The notes under the pieces were generated by a model. It was not told where the DNA came from and did not search any database. It saw nothing but the letters and a program-made list of their open reading frames with translations. From contig NC_092676.1 of the NCBI RefSeq assembly GCF_964355755.1, forward strand, positions 29,213,871-29,277,870: DNA of 64,000 nt. Direction: 5' to 3'. The stretch comes from Antedon mediterranea (Eukaryota; Echinodermata; Crinoidea; Comatulida; Antedonidae). The position numbers and the translations under genes were made by a program. This document shows positions 34,141-46,300 of this stretch, one piece after another (the stretch's first letter is position 1; each line of letters opens with the position of its first letter).

Positions 34141-36189
34141 TTTGTTGCAGTATTTTGCCTCTTGATTTGTAAAATTAAGATTTGATGTACTATAATATCT
34201 GTATTAATATAAACGAGAGCATTTTTTGTTTGTTATACAAATGTTTGTTACAGCACGCATCCATACACATAAGATATCAAAATGTCTAGCATGGTCATAG
34301 GAAAGTTTTTTTTTACTTTACAAATCATATTTTTTTATTTTAAAAGGTGCACTAATATTGTATAGTTATTGCACCTGGTATTTGCTATGCACTTTTTCTA
34401 TTTTACCACCCACTGAAAATATCTAAGAATTGCCAATTTTTTTTTTATTTTAGCAATAAATTTTAATTACATTATTTTTTTTTATTTGAAATATGCACAG
34501 TATTATGATGATTTTAATATATTTTTATGCAATTATTCTTTGTAAACTTTGTATACGAAATATTGTCATTGATGGAATTTAATTAATCTATTCATAGATC
34601 TCTTGAGCAAAAGAAAATAGCTATAGCGTTAGTATCATGTAGTGGCGGCCCCATGGGTATACAATGCAAAAGACAATGCAATGTCCATTTTACAACTTCT
34701 AGGCCCCCTGGGGTACGTTTTCAAAATTTTCTTATTCACCATTCACACTTAGAGAAACACAATTAAAATTAAGAAAAATCTCTTATCTAAGTTAATAAAA
34801 TTTAAGGGAAATACTTAAATATTTATTGAGTTAAGTGAAATACTTAATATTTGAAATGGAAATATCTCTCTCTCACTGGTCCAGCAATATCTAGTTATAT
34901 TAGCACTGTACATATATATGGTTCAAGAATACTTGGACATTCCTATTGCAACAAGAACAGATAACATACTGTACTACTTTTTGCTTTGGTACAACAGTTT
35001 TCCATATTACTGTACATCAGCATTAAATACCTTTTTACTTAACAGTAAATTATTAAATAAATGTAGAAATCCCACCTAGAAGAATTTATAAAAAGTAATT
35101 TATTAATATTGATTGATAATATAAAAAGAATTGAAGAATAAAAACAAAATAATGACAGGTGGTTGCTTATTTTTATTGTCTATGCAAATTATATTAATAT
35201 GCAAATTGTGCACTGGAGTGAGAAAAGCAAATTTGCTTACTGTATACAGTGCATATTACGATAGCTGCTTTCGATGAAGCATGTTGGAGTGGAATCTGGC
35301 AAAAAACAAAAATTCATCTGAGTGGGACCGATTGTGTGCCCAGATTACAACCAAATGAAGAAAGCGATAAACATTTTTTACAAGAACAAACACAACCAGT
35401 ATAGGGTACTGTAAGCTAATAAAACAAAACAGTTTTAAATAAAAACAGTTTTAAATAATACCTGTGCTGTAGGCCTACTACTATTATTATAGGCATAGGC
35501 CTACTATTATTTTTATACTCTACTTGACAGATTGATGGATAAAAAGAAAGGAATAAACATATTTTTTGGGCACATCATGAAATGTATAATTTTAAATAAA
35601 TATTGAATGAATAAAAAAAAATAATGGGACAATGCATAATCATACATTTCGAAAAACTGAGTTTATGTACAGTAAGGTCGTCGGGATGTATGTCTCAGCT
35701 GTCTATTCTTGGCCTCAAGGTGCCACCTCCTTGGAGCAACTCCCTCCCTGCTCTACTAATTCTTGTTAGCACTCTACATCCTAGCCTAGCAGCCATGCTA
35801 CCAAACGGCAGCTAATTGTGCAAGATATAGCTTTATAAACTCACCTTCTGCTCCCAGTTTGACAGGAATTGACTTCTTGGTTTACTTGTAGTGGACTTCA
35901 GGCCGTTATTTTTTTAGTCTGGTCACTTAATAATTATATAAACAATGATTTTATTTGTTTCAGATTCCCCGACAGATTTCTCAGAAACTTCGTACTTATT
36001 TTTGTCGTCTGCCACACACTTTCCCCTGTGCTCTAATTGGTCAAATCTTTAAACATTCCACCAATCAAATTGATTAGTTGAGCAGCGATTTACTTTTTTT
36101 CTCAGACATTTATCTACCACATTATGTATGAAGTGCACAAATGTATGGAATTTACTGTTGTAAGATATTTATTGTAATCTATATAAATC

Positions 36190-36645
36190 CACTCAAACTA
36201 TATCATGTCATTTAGGACAATTTCTCCTTACCTATATCATGCCATTTAGGACAATTTCTCCTTACCTATATCATGCCATTTAGGACAATTTCTCCTTACC
36301 TATATCATGCCATTTAGGACAATTTCTCCTTACCTATATCATGCCATTTAGGACAATTTCTCCTTGCCTATATCATGCCATTTAGGACAATTTCTCCTTA
36401 CCTATATCATGCCATTTAGGACAATTTCTCCTTACCTATATCATGACATTTAGGACAATTTCTCCTTACCTATATCATGCCATTTAGGACAATTTCTCCT
36501 TACCTATATCATGCCATTTAGGAAAACTTCTCCTTACCTATATCATGCCATTTAGGACAATTTCTCCTTACCTATATTATGCCATTTAGGACAATTTCTC
36601 CTTACCTATATCATGCCATTTAGGACAATTTCTCCTTATCTATGA
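36190..36645 (+). repeat. 34-bp tandem array, about 13 copies
   Basis: The unit CTATATCATGCCATTTAGGA + CAATTTCTCCTTAC repeats at a 34-bp period with few substitutions. It is a minisatellite with no spacer sequence between units. Confidence 0.95.
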
Positions 36646-36957
36646 AAAGTTATAGAATTTAATAATTCCAACATTGCTCAATCAACTAGCCTCCTGGACA
36701 TGTCCAACTACGATTTAATTACTGAATTGTACAAAATGCAAAAAAACACAAATATACATAGCAAATATACAGCCTGTTATGTAACTTTAATGTGACTCAA
36801 TGCCCTTTCAGGTAAAGTTTATAAATACTTCATTACATATTAACTTGATTGATGTTGAAATGATTTATACAAAACAGTGTGTAATAAATGTCCTGGAAGA
36901 CAGTATTGTATTATATTGACTGCACCACAAACTCACCGATGCAAGTATAATTCACGT

Positions 36958-37240
36958 AAAGCTCTGTTCACACTATCAAACCTTATGTGACAAAAAAATA
37001 TGATGTGCCCATATATGGACACAATGATGTCATATCACTACCATATTTGGTGTACATCACTTTTTTTTTAAATTAGTTTTATAGTGTGACATTTTATGAT
37101 TTTTTTTTTTTCATTCTACAGAGATGAATCTTGCCAATGAAGTGCATATATGGACACCATGATATATATTACCATATTTGTACAATAATTTAGCACATTA
37201 CACTATTTTGTCAAACTAGTTTGATAGTGTAGACTGAGCT
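36958..37240. mobile_element. Palindromic MITE, copy 10, split or double
   Basis: AAAGCTCTGTTCACACTATC opens a copy that ends near 37090 with ATAGTGTGACA. A second partial copy (about 37143-37240) ends CTAGTTTGATAGTGTAGACT. It is either two overlapping insertions or one rearranged copy. Confidence 0.75.
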
Positions 37241-37307
37241 GAAGTACTTTTACTTTAAAAATTGTCCATACAACAGCTTCGTTATAAATTACAAAATTAA
37301 GTTTAGG

Positions 37308-40300
37308 TCAAGAATACATTGGTGTCGCCCCTCCCCTGTACGGTAATCCTCCTATTTGCATCTGTGTTGCTATAGCAATTCGATCCTCCGAGATCCTACG
37401 GGCTTTCTCTTGATAGTGATCTAGTTTGTCAACTAGCATATGATAAGCCTGCAGAAAAACATAGGTTATTAATATTTTGAATAAAGTCATTATATTTTGA
37501 CAATAAAACAAGAGCGGTTGTATTCATGAAGTGGTCCATCTAAAGCTCTGTCTACACTATTAAACTTTATGTTACAAAAAATGTAATGTGGTTCATATAT
37601 GGACATGATGATATCATCATCATATATTTGGACATATCACTACCCTATTTGGGCACATCACACTTGTTTTTGTCAAACTAGTTTGATAGTGTGGACAGAG
37701 CTTTACTATGGGTTATAAAACAAATTAACAAACTTACTTCTACTAATTCAGGATCTGATTGGACCTCATGCAGTGCTTTGCACAAGTGGTCTATGGCCAG
37801 GTATGGAAGGCAAATGCTGCCTGAAGATGCATTCATTGCTTCCTAAAAAAAACATGTAAAAACAAAATACATTTTTTATTTTATCAAGCAATAATATAAT
37901 ATGTATACAATATATGAAATAAACTATTTTATCAAGCAAAAATGTATATTTTCTCTTGAAATAAACTATCAAGCTAGATTTGTTTATTTTTATTTGAGAC
38001 CATACTTACGCCTAATTTGAAAAATTCCGGTCCTTTACCAAGCACAGCATCAATGTACTCAATGACAAGTAGACAGGCTGCAAGTAGTTTATCAAAACTA
38101 ATCAAAAGATGCAGAAATTCCGCTGTATCTAAACTCTACAAAATAGTAAATGAAAGATATACAATAACAAAATGAAACACAACAATTACTGAGTTCATAG
38201 TGCACGTAAATTACAAAACAAGAAAGACCAGCACTCACATACATTGATGTACAAAATGAAACATAACAATTATTGAGTTCATAGTGCACGTAAATTACAA
38301 AACAAGAAAGACCAGCACTCACATACATTGATGTACAAAATGAAACATAACAATTACTGAGTTCATAGTGCACGTAAATTACAAAACAAGAAAGACCAGC
38401 ACTCACATACATTGATGTACAAAATGAAACCTAACAATTACTGAGTTCATAGTGCACGTAAATTACAAAACAAGAAAGACCAGCACTCGCATACATTGAT
38501 GTACTAGAGACTGTCACGAACTCCTCTTACGTATGTTTCCGAGCGGTTGAAAATACTTTAGGAACTCCCTTGTGACATAAAAGTATACACACAAAATCCA
38601 CAAAGTTGTAAAATAACTCAAAAACAAAGCTTTAATTTCAATCAACTTCAACTTTTAACAATCCAGTAAGCACTTCAAACAACAGCTTCACAATGACTTT
38701 ACAATATAACATCCAACCTCTAATCCAACCTCTAATCCAACAACCTTCTTCAAAATAAATGCTTCAATCAAAAATCCTTCTCCCTCTTACAATTGTCATA
38801 CTTCCCCTTATATACAATATGTTCATAACCTTCTAGATCATTCCTTATACTTCTCATTATTACATGATTACAGTTTCTATTAATAGCACTTCTGGAATGT
38901 TCTTGATTGTTCTTATTAATTATACATGGTTTATTAAATCAAAACATCTTATTCTAGAATGTTCATGTAAATAATATGTTACTCTAATGTTAGGGAATGG
39001 TAATTTATTACACTCCCCTCTCTTTCTGAGCTCAAAACTCTTTCTTGGAGTTTTGAGGGGCAAGTATACACGGACGTGGCAAAATTTAACCCACTCCTAG
39101 TCTATAAAACTTAAATACGCCATAATAACATGGAACATAATTATTAATAATTACTAATAATGAACAAACAACATTCATGTAAATTTGTCCGAATGGTTCA
39201 CTAATTACTGACATAGGAATCATAAAGTCCTTAAATTTAGTTCTATACTTTGAAGTTTTCTGACAAATCTCACAAGTGTTGCAATATTCAGTCACATCCT
39301 TTCTAATACCAGGCCAAAAGAATCTCTGCTTTATCCTATCTAATGTCTTTTTCCTACCTAAATGACCTGCCAAAGGAATATCATGTGAGACTTTCAATAC
39401 ACTATTACGGCAAGGGTATGGAACCACTAATTGCTCTATTGGTTCTATCTGGTGTTTAGTGAAAACTTGCCTAAATAAAATTCCATCCTTACAGACTATC
39501 TTTATAGTGTCATCATCTTTCTGTACTAACATCTGTTCTCGAAGTGAAATTAAAGTTCTATCCTTAACCTGATAATCCTTAATTTTATCTCTGCCAATAT
39601 CTAAAATGTCTAATTCACTATCTTGGCTAGATTGAGCTTCCTTTGTTTTTGCAAACTCTTTCCTAACTTTTCGCTTCTCACTTCTGGTTTTATGAACTTT
39701 TTCCTTGGGAGGGTTGTTACTGAGTAGTTGGCCATCTAAATGTCCAAATTCTTCTTGAAAATTAACCACATCATCTAACTGATGTGAAATAACCCCAGAA
39801 GCTTTTTCCGACTTTAATTCGTTTTCCTCTCTTAGTTTTTCTTTTCTAGCATGATCTCTAGTGGCAACTTCAGGAGTGCCTTTCACTGTTTTCTCCTGGT
39901 TGTTTTGATTTTCGTGTTTCCTATTTTGAACCTTTTTCTCAAAAAAATGTTCTATCATCTGCCGCATCATAAGATTCTGTTGCTGCATTTGCTGTTGCAT
40001 TTGCTGCTGCATCATAAGATTCCACTGTTGCATTTGGTGTTGCATCAACAACCAAACATTTTTTGAAGATGAGTCAGCCCCTGTAGGGTTATGTCCACTG
40101 GTTGGTACAGACTCTTCTGCCTGTTGTTCAGGTTGTAATGACTGAACCGATTCTACCTCAGAATCAGATTCATCGCCGCCGCTGTATTCTCTACCGGATC
40201 TTGTTGTTGATTGTTTATCAGCCATATTTTAAATCTGGATGAGGGTCTTGTTACTAGTTAATCGTAGTTACCGAGACGTTCACAAGTCTACTGTTCCAAA

Positions 40301-43300
40301 TAAATAATGTACTGTTCTTAAAACAATGTTTGTGTACTTACGATTAAACAAAACGTAGCACCACGGCTTCCGTAAAATATCTCAGTATCGTAAGTACCGC
40401 TTTCACAAAATATCAATAAAGTACAGTTGATCCTAAACAGCCACCAATCTATGGCAAAATACAGTAGATCAAACTGCTACCACAAAATATCACAACAGTA
40501 CTGTAGATAAATACACAGTTAAGTCGAACAGTAGATCGGAATAACCGCTGCCACCAAATTAGGCTGAACACCGCTGCCACCAAATTATGTCACAAACTCC
40601 TCTTACGTATGTTTCCGAGCGGTTGAAAATACTTTAGGAACTCCCTTGTGACATAAAAGTATACACACAAAATCCACAAAGTTGTAAAATAACTCAAAAA
40701 CAAAGCTTTAATTTCAATCAACTTCAACTTTTAACAATCCAGTAAGCACTTTAAACAACAGCTTCACAATGACTTTACAATATAACATCCAACCTCTAAT
40801 CCAACCTCTAATCCAACCTCTAATCCAACAACCTTCTTCAAAATAAATGCTTCAATCAAAAAATCCTTCTCCCTCTTACAATTGTCATACTTCCCCTTAT
40901 ATACAATATGTTCATAACCTTCTAGATCATTCCTTATACTTCTCATTATTACATGATTACAGTTTCTATTAATAGCACTTCTGGAATGTTCTTGATTGTT
41001 CTTATTAATTATACATGGTTTATTAAATCAAAACATCTTATTCTAGAATGTTCATGTAAATAATATGTTACTCTATATGTTAGGGAATGGTAATTTATTA
41101 CAGAGACAGAGACTGGTATGCAGAGAGAGGAACTGGCTGGTGCAATGGCAGATAGGAAGTTATGGAGGAATTTTGATTTTTATTTTATTGATCCATGTTT
41201 CATGGGGGTAGCCCATCCAGCAAAGATAATCATTGGGGCACTCAACAATACAATAAAAACTGTACAAAAATACATACAAAATTTATTATAAAAAAACTAC
41301 TATAAATATAACAATTGTGATTATCTAGTCATATAAGTTCAGAAATGTATTTAAGTAAGCAAGTAAACTTCACTTCACTTACCTTATATGAATTAAACAA
41401 CCAGTTTGGAATGTGGTAGCCTAACGACAGCAGCTTATGTACCACCCATCGATAGTGTCGATGATCGCCAACCTGGTCAAACTTTTCAAGATATGAGCGC
41501 AACATCCTCCACGCCAAATCTGCCGGACTGTGTAAGAAACAATGAACAACATTATAGGACATAATTTAGTATATTAAACTTGAAGATTATCAAATATACT
41601 GTGCATGAAAGCTATAGGTAAGCACATTTAACTTTTATTGTTTCTTATTTATATATCTGTGATTCGTATTGAGAGTTTATACACATTTTTACAAATATAT
41701 ATTTATTTTGCAATTTGGCCGTTGGCCACCATATGTAATTTTTAATGTGCAATAACAAATAATAATAATAATAAAGTAATTCTATTGGACATTGGAACTG
41801 ACCTTTGATCTTTTGTAGTCTGCAGATGAGTCACTTCATTGGCTGACAGCCATTCCCATGAATACGGTTCAACATCACCACTCAAACTGAGACGAACACA
41901 TCTTTAAACAATATACAAAATCATTAATGCTACCGGGTGAATAGCTAATAAAAATAATACAATAAAACCTCCTCTACTTTGGGCACTTTTCATGAAACAA
42001 ATGAGGGGCAAAATGTTGGGGCACTGCGACCTATTCAGGGGAAACTCCTATCAAGGGGACACTTCCTTATGAACTGAATGAGGGCACTACTACTTCCAAC
42101 CTCGATTAAAGGGACATCCCTATTAAAGGGACACTTTGTTTGGTAGTGAAGGTGTCCTATAAATAAAAGTTCTACTGTATAAATATCTAATTTGTTTATG
42201 TCATGAAAAAACCAACTTGTGTAACAAAACCAACTTGTGTACCTTAATGTAAGACCTTCTAGAATGCTTTGTAGCGATAGTTTAAATGTTTGACAAACAG
42301 TTACAGCGACATCAAAGAGACCAACAGACACCAGTAGGGACACAGTTTCATGTGCAGATAGTGTTGGACCTGAAAAAGAAAACAAACATTTTTAAAAAAA
42401 TGTAAAAATGTAGAGAAAATGTATAATTATTATATTATATTATGTGAGAATATATGTCATATATTTATATATAAGTTTTGCTTTGTATATAAAATAGTTT
42501 TTATAAATATAATGAAAGAACTATGTTGTCATATACCACCCTGTAATTGTAACTTGAAATTTAGCTAGGAAAAGCTACAAACAAAGGGTTATGATCATAA
42601 CTGAGCCCTCTGTGAGAACAGTCTTTGAATGAAGAGGCTACCCACAATAAAGGAATAATAATAATTTTAAAAGTGCTGTTTTTACAATAAAAGTGATAAT
42701 ATATATTTACCTGTTGCACTAGCTGGATCCGTTGAATGCTTTATATACTGCAATCTAGCCGTCACTAACAAGTACTCTTTCTCAATTTGATCAAGTTCAA
42801 TGACCTCTACTTGCCGTTTGCCTGTTGATACAAATACCAATATTCTTTACTGTCAAATATGGATTCAATATTACACAATACATGCCCACCATTGGTTTTA
42901 AACACAAACAAAGAATAACTACGTACACATTACATTTTGGGACTAAAGCTCTGTCTACACTATCAAACTTTATGTGACAAAAAAATGTGATGTGCCAATA
43001 GACATGATGATGTCATATCACTACCATATTTGGGCACAAATTGATTGATAGTGTGGACAGAGCTTTAGACAATTTACCTTGCGTTATTTTGTCTTCACCG
43101 TCACTGTTCCTCTTTGGAGAAGCACCAATCATATCCTGGCGATTCGGTTCAATGCACACAGGTTTAACAATCCATGCATAGTCTGTATCAACCAACCTGA
43201 GAGAATTCATCGCTGCAAGGTAGCATTTTGCCTGTTGCTGAAGCGCTTTCTCTCCGATCACCTCTTGGCCTAGCCGCATACCGTATTCATACATCGTCCT

Positions 43301-46300
43301 ACCAGCTACATAGAAAGAGAATGTATTTTTTAACACCAATTGTAACAAAAAAAATTCCTTTTCTGAGATATAGGAGACATTTTGTTAGTGAATATTACTG
43401 TAGAAATAGAACCTCACCTTTACGATAATTTCCACGAAAGGTGTGAAAAGCATATAAGAAATCATAGTAATTATGTGTCTTGAGGTCTACTGAGCGTGCT
43501 CGGGATTCTATAATGTTCACAACCTGTAAGAAATAAGACAAAATATGCAAATTACGAATATAAAAAAAGATATATAAATAAATAAAATATCTTCATATGG
43601 TTTTATGTTAAATATCTGATTTTTACAGTAAACCTGTAATTAGATACATATGTGTGCAACGTTTCGACAAATCCTCACCTGGCAATGACTGGTTTAACGT
43701 AACAGATATACAATAATATTTAAAATTGAAGTGGTGTTTTTATTTACTATATTATTGTACAATACAAATTCTGTCTTACCTCATCATGGAGGTCAATGTA
43801 TGGGAATTTACAGAGCTGTTTAATTTGACCTGTTTCACACAGCACTACTACGAACTGACGTAGACAATCATTGCGTCTATAAAATAAAGGATGGAAGTGG
43901 TATAATATGCTATAGTAGGGGCGTGTGAGACAGTGCATTGGACGTTTACTGATCGTGAGATTGTGGTTCGAATCCAACTCTCACTGCTTTGCATCCTTAG
44001 GCAAGACGCTTTACTTACATTTTCCTCTCTCGATCCACTCAGGTGTATACAATGAGTACTAAGTTAGATGAACACACAACTTTGTGCTGATTACTAGCTG
44101 CATTATGGCAGTATGTTTGCATACATGTTTGATCCAAAAAATAATGGTAATGTGTGGTAATTATTATTTATTATATTAGATCACTTATTCCAGACAACTT
44201 ATCTTGCCAAAGGTTTGAATGTGAACCAACTGGACATAAGATAATGTGAACCATTGATTGTATCACCTTTCTGGATCTGTATTTGCTGTCATAGCTGCAT
44301 ATGCTTGCTCATTGTTGCCTAGCTCCAGATGATGTTTGAAGACTTTACACCACAAGATGGGCTGGGGGAAAAAGATTTTTAAAAAAATTACTTGTAAACG
44401 CTAACCAAATAAAAGATCATTAATATTGTTAATGACAAACAGAAAATCTGCCTCAGTTTTCTGGACTTTCTGCATTCTCACTAATGAGGACGATCAAAGT
44501 ATATTGATCGAAACATCGAGAAACTCAACAGTTCTTTCACGTACTATATCATGTTATGTACCACAAACTTTATATATCAACATTTTGATTTCGCAATGCA
44601 AACCTTCAAACAAAGAAAATGAAAAATAATGTTTATTTTATCAGAATGAATACTTTACTTACTATATTTGTATCATCTTCCTCCCCAACACTCAATGCTA
44701 TGTTGGCTAGCATTATGACAAGGTCTGGGTAGCAAAACTGTTCAAATAGACGAATCACCTAATAAAGACAATAAATACAATGACATTACTTACATTGATG
44801 CCTGCAACTTGGTATATCCCATGTTACTTTAATTTTAAAATGTCGAAAGCTTTCAATAGAACCTATGCAAAATTGGGTCATTGTTCTTCACGCGACCTAG
44901 AAATCAACAAAAACTGTGTCACCTGGCGATGAAGTACGTCTCTGTCCCTCCCAACCAATTTCCCATCACCAATAATATATTTACCTTCAAGTAATACAAT
45001 GTATCCAAGTGCTGCCCATCCATTTGTTCCGTCATAAGCAGCTTGTGTAACATGAAGTTCTCATCTGCGATTCGGTGAGCTGCCTGCTGGAAGCAGTCGA
45101 GGGCTTTGTACGGCTCAGCGGAGTTCAAATAGCATTGACCTTGAATGAACTTTCGTGATGATACATTCCATTTGCACCATGGACTGAGTAAACGAAGATA
45201 TTCCTAAGGAAAATGATAGTAATGAAGTTATATACGAAAGAGGTCGAATTATTTTTATAGGAGACATTCAAGCTATTATATTTCTTATTGTAATGGAATG
45301 TGCAGAATTAGAAAAAAAAAATAGTACATAATTGAACTTGAAAATGTTGTACCTGCAACTGGTGGAACTGACACTGGGCAACAAGATATTCTGCTAGAAG
45401 AAAATTTGGGCTATTTGGCCATCTACAAAAGTGAGAATTAAGGAAGTTTCTTTCTTTAATGTGCTTAAATTAAAACAATAATGAGAACTTATATATAAAA
45501 TTTCTACCACTAAAAATCTGCATAATCGAAAGGATACACTAGGCGCAGCAAACTGTTAACAGCCAATGGGAACACACTTGTCCAGAATGTACACTTTGCA
45601 GGAGACAGACAACCAGTTTGAACCAGTTTAGTCCGGATTTGTTGGCCACCCACACCAGATAGGAAAAGTTCCAGTATAGTCTGACATCTTGATAACACCC
45701 TTTGGCCTGCTGTATGCTGTGTGGTGGAGATCTCTAGTGCAGCCATCTGACGTTGGTTAGACTCTCTGTAAAACGGTTTGCAAAAATTAATTTTTGCTTT
45801 TTCTTCTGTTAACAATTTAAATTGTATTATAATAAACAGTTCCTTTAAAAAAACTGCCTTTAAGCTCTGTCTAAACTATCAAACTAGTTAGACAAAAAAA
45901 AGTGTGATGTGCCCAAATATGGTAGTGATATGGCCAAATCATCATACCCATATTTTGGCATATCACATTTTTTGTCACATCAAGTTTGATAGTGTAGACA
46001 AGGCTTTAGACGTCGTGGACTAGATACTTACACAGTATTACTGTGTACTTGAGTGGCCTTGGCCCGACTGAACGACCAAACTGCAAAATATGAATGAACC
46101 AACATCGATGTTCTTGGAACACACTCCCTCTGTAGTTTCTCCAAAGTATCAAGAGAAATACCAGCCTATATGAATTTACATAAAAGAATTATTGTTTTTA
46201 CAATCTATTATAACTTTTATATTTTTATTTGGCCAACATCTGTAAAATATATATCACCTGCATTCCTAGCCTTTGAATCATACACTGTAATATCAGTAAA

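Larger units (their letters stand above)
33180..37307. other. Gap between the MFSD4B-like gene and NUP160
   Basis: Two convergent genes end here. An AATAAA at about 34455 could end the transporter transcript. The stretch contains a 53-bp duplication (33497-33600), a single inverted minisatellite unit (34081-34135), a 34-bp tandem array (36190-36645) and MITE sequence (36958-37240). I see no exon; short open frames such as the one at 35624 lack protein character. Confidence 0.6.
38512..41102 (-). mobile_element. Deleted LTR retrotransposon (Gypsy-like)
   Basis: Two LTRs (38512-39012 and 40588-41102) are nearly identical. They begin TG and end CA, and are flanked by the 5-bp target duplication GAGAC (38507-38511 and 41103-41107). 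The coding strand is minus. A purine tract lies just inside the downstream LTR (about 39013-39030 on the plus strand, pyrimidine-rich). A primer-site-like TGGTGGCAGCGG follows the upstream LTR (about 40572-40583). The interior is only about 1.6 kb, so protease, reverse transcriptase and RNase H are missing. What remains is one frame joining a gag-like part to an integrase zinc-binding part. The near-identical LTRs mean the insertion is recent. It sits in a NUP160 intron in the same orientation as the gene. Confidence 0.92.

Noticed and set aside
36190-36645. CRISPR-like array of 34-bp repeats
   Set aside because: Units abut directly with no spacers, and the context is an animal genome. It is a minisatellite.
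45510-45537. Extending the NUP160 exon to its in-frame stop
   Set aside because: No donor with the right phase lies there. The GTATCC donor at 45537-45532 restores the conserved LVWP junction.
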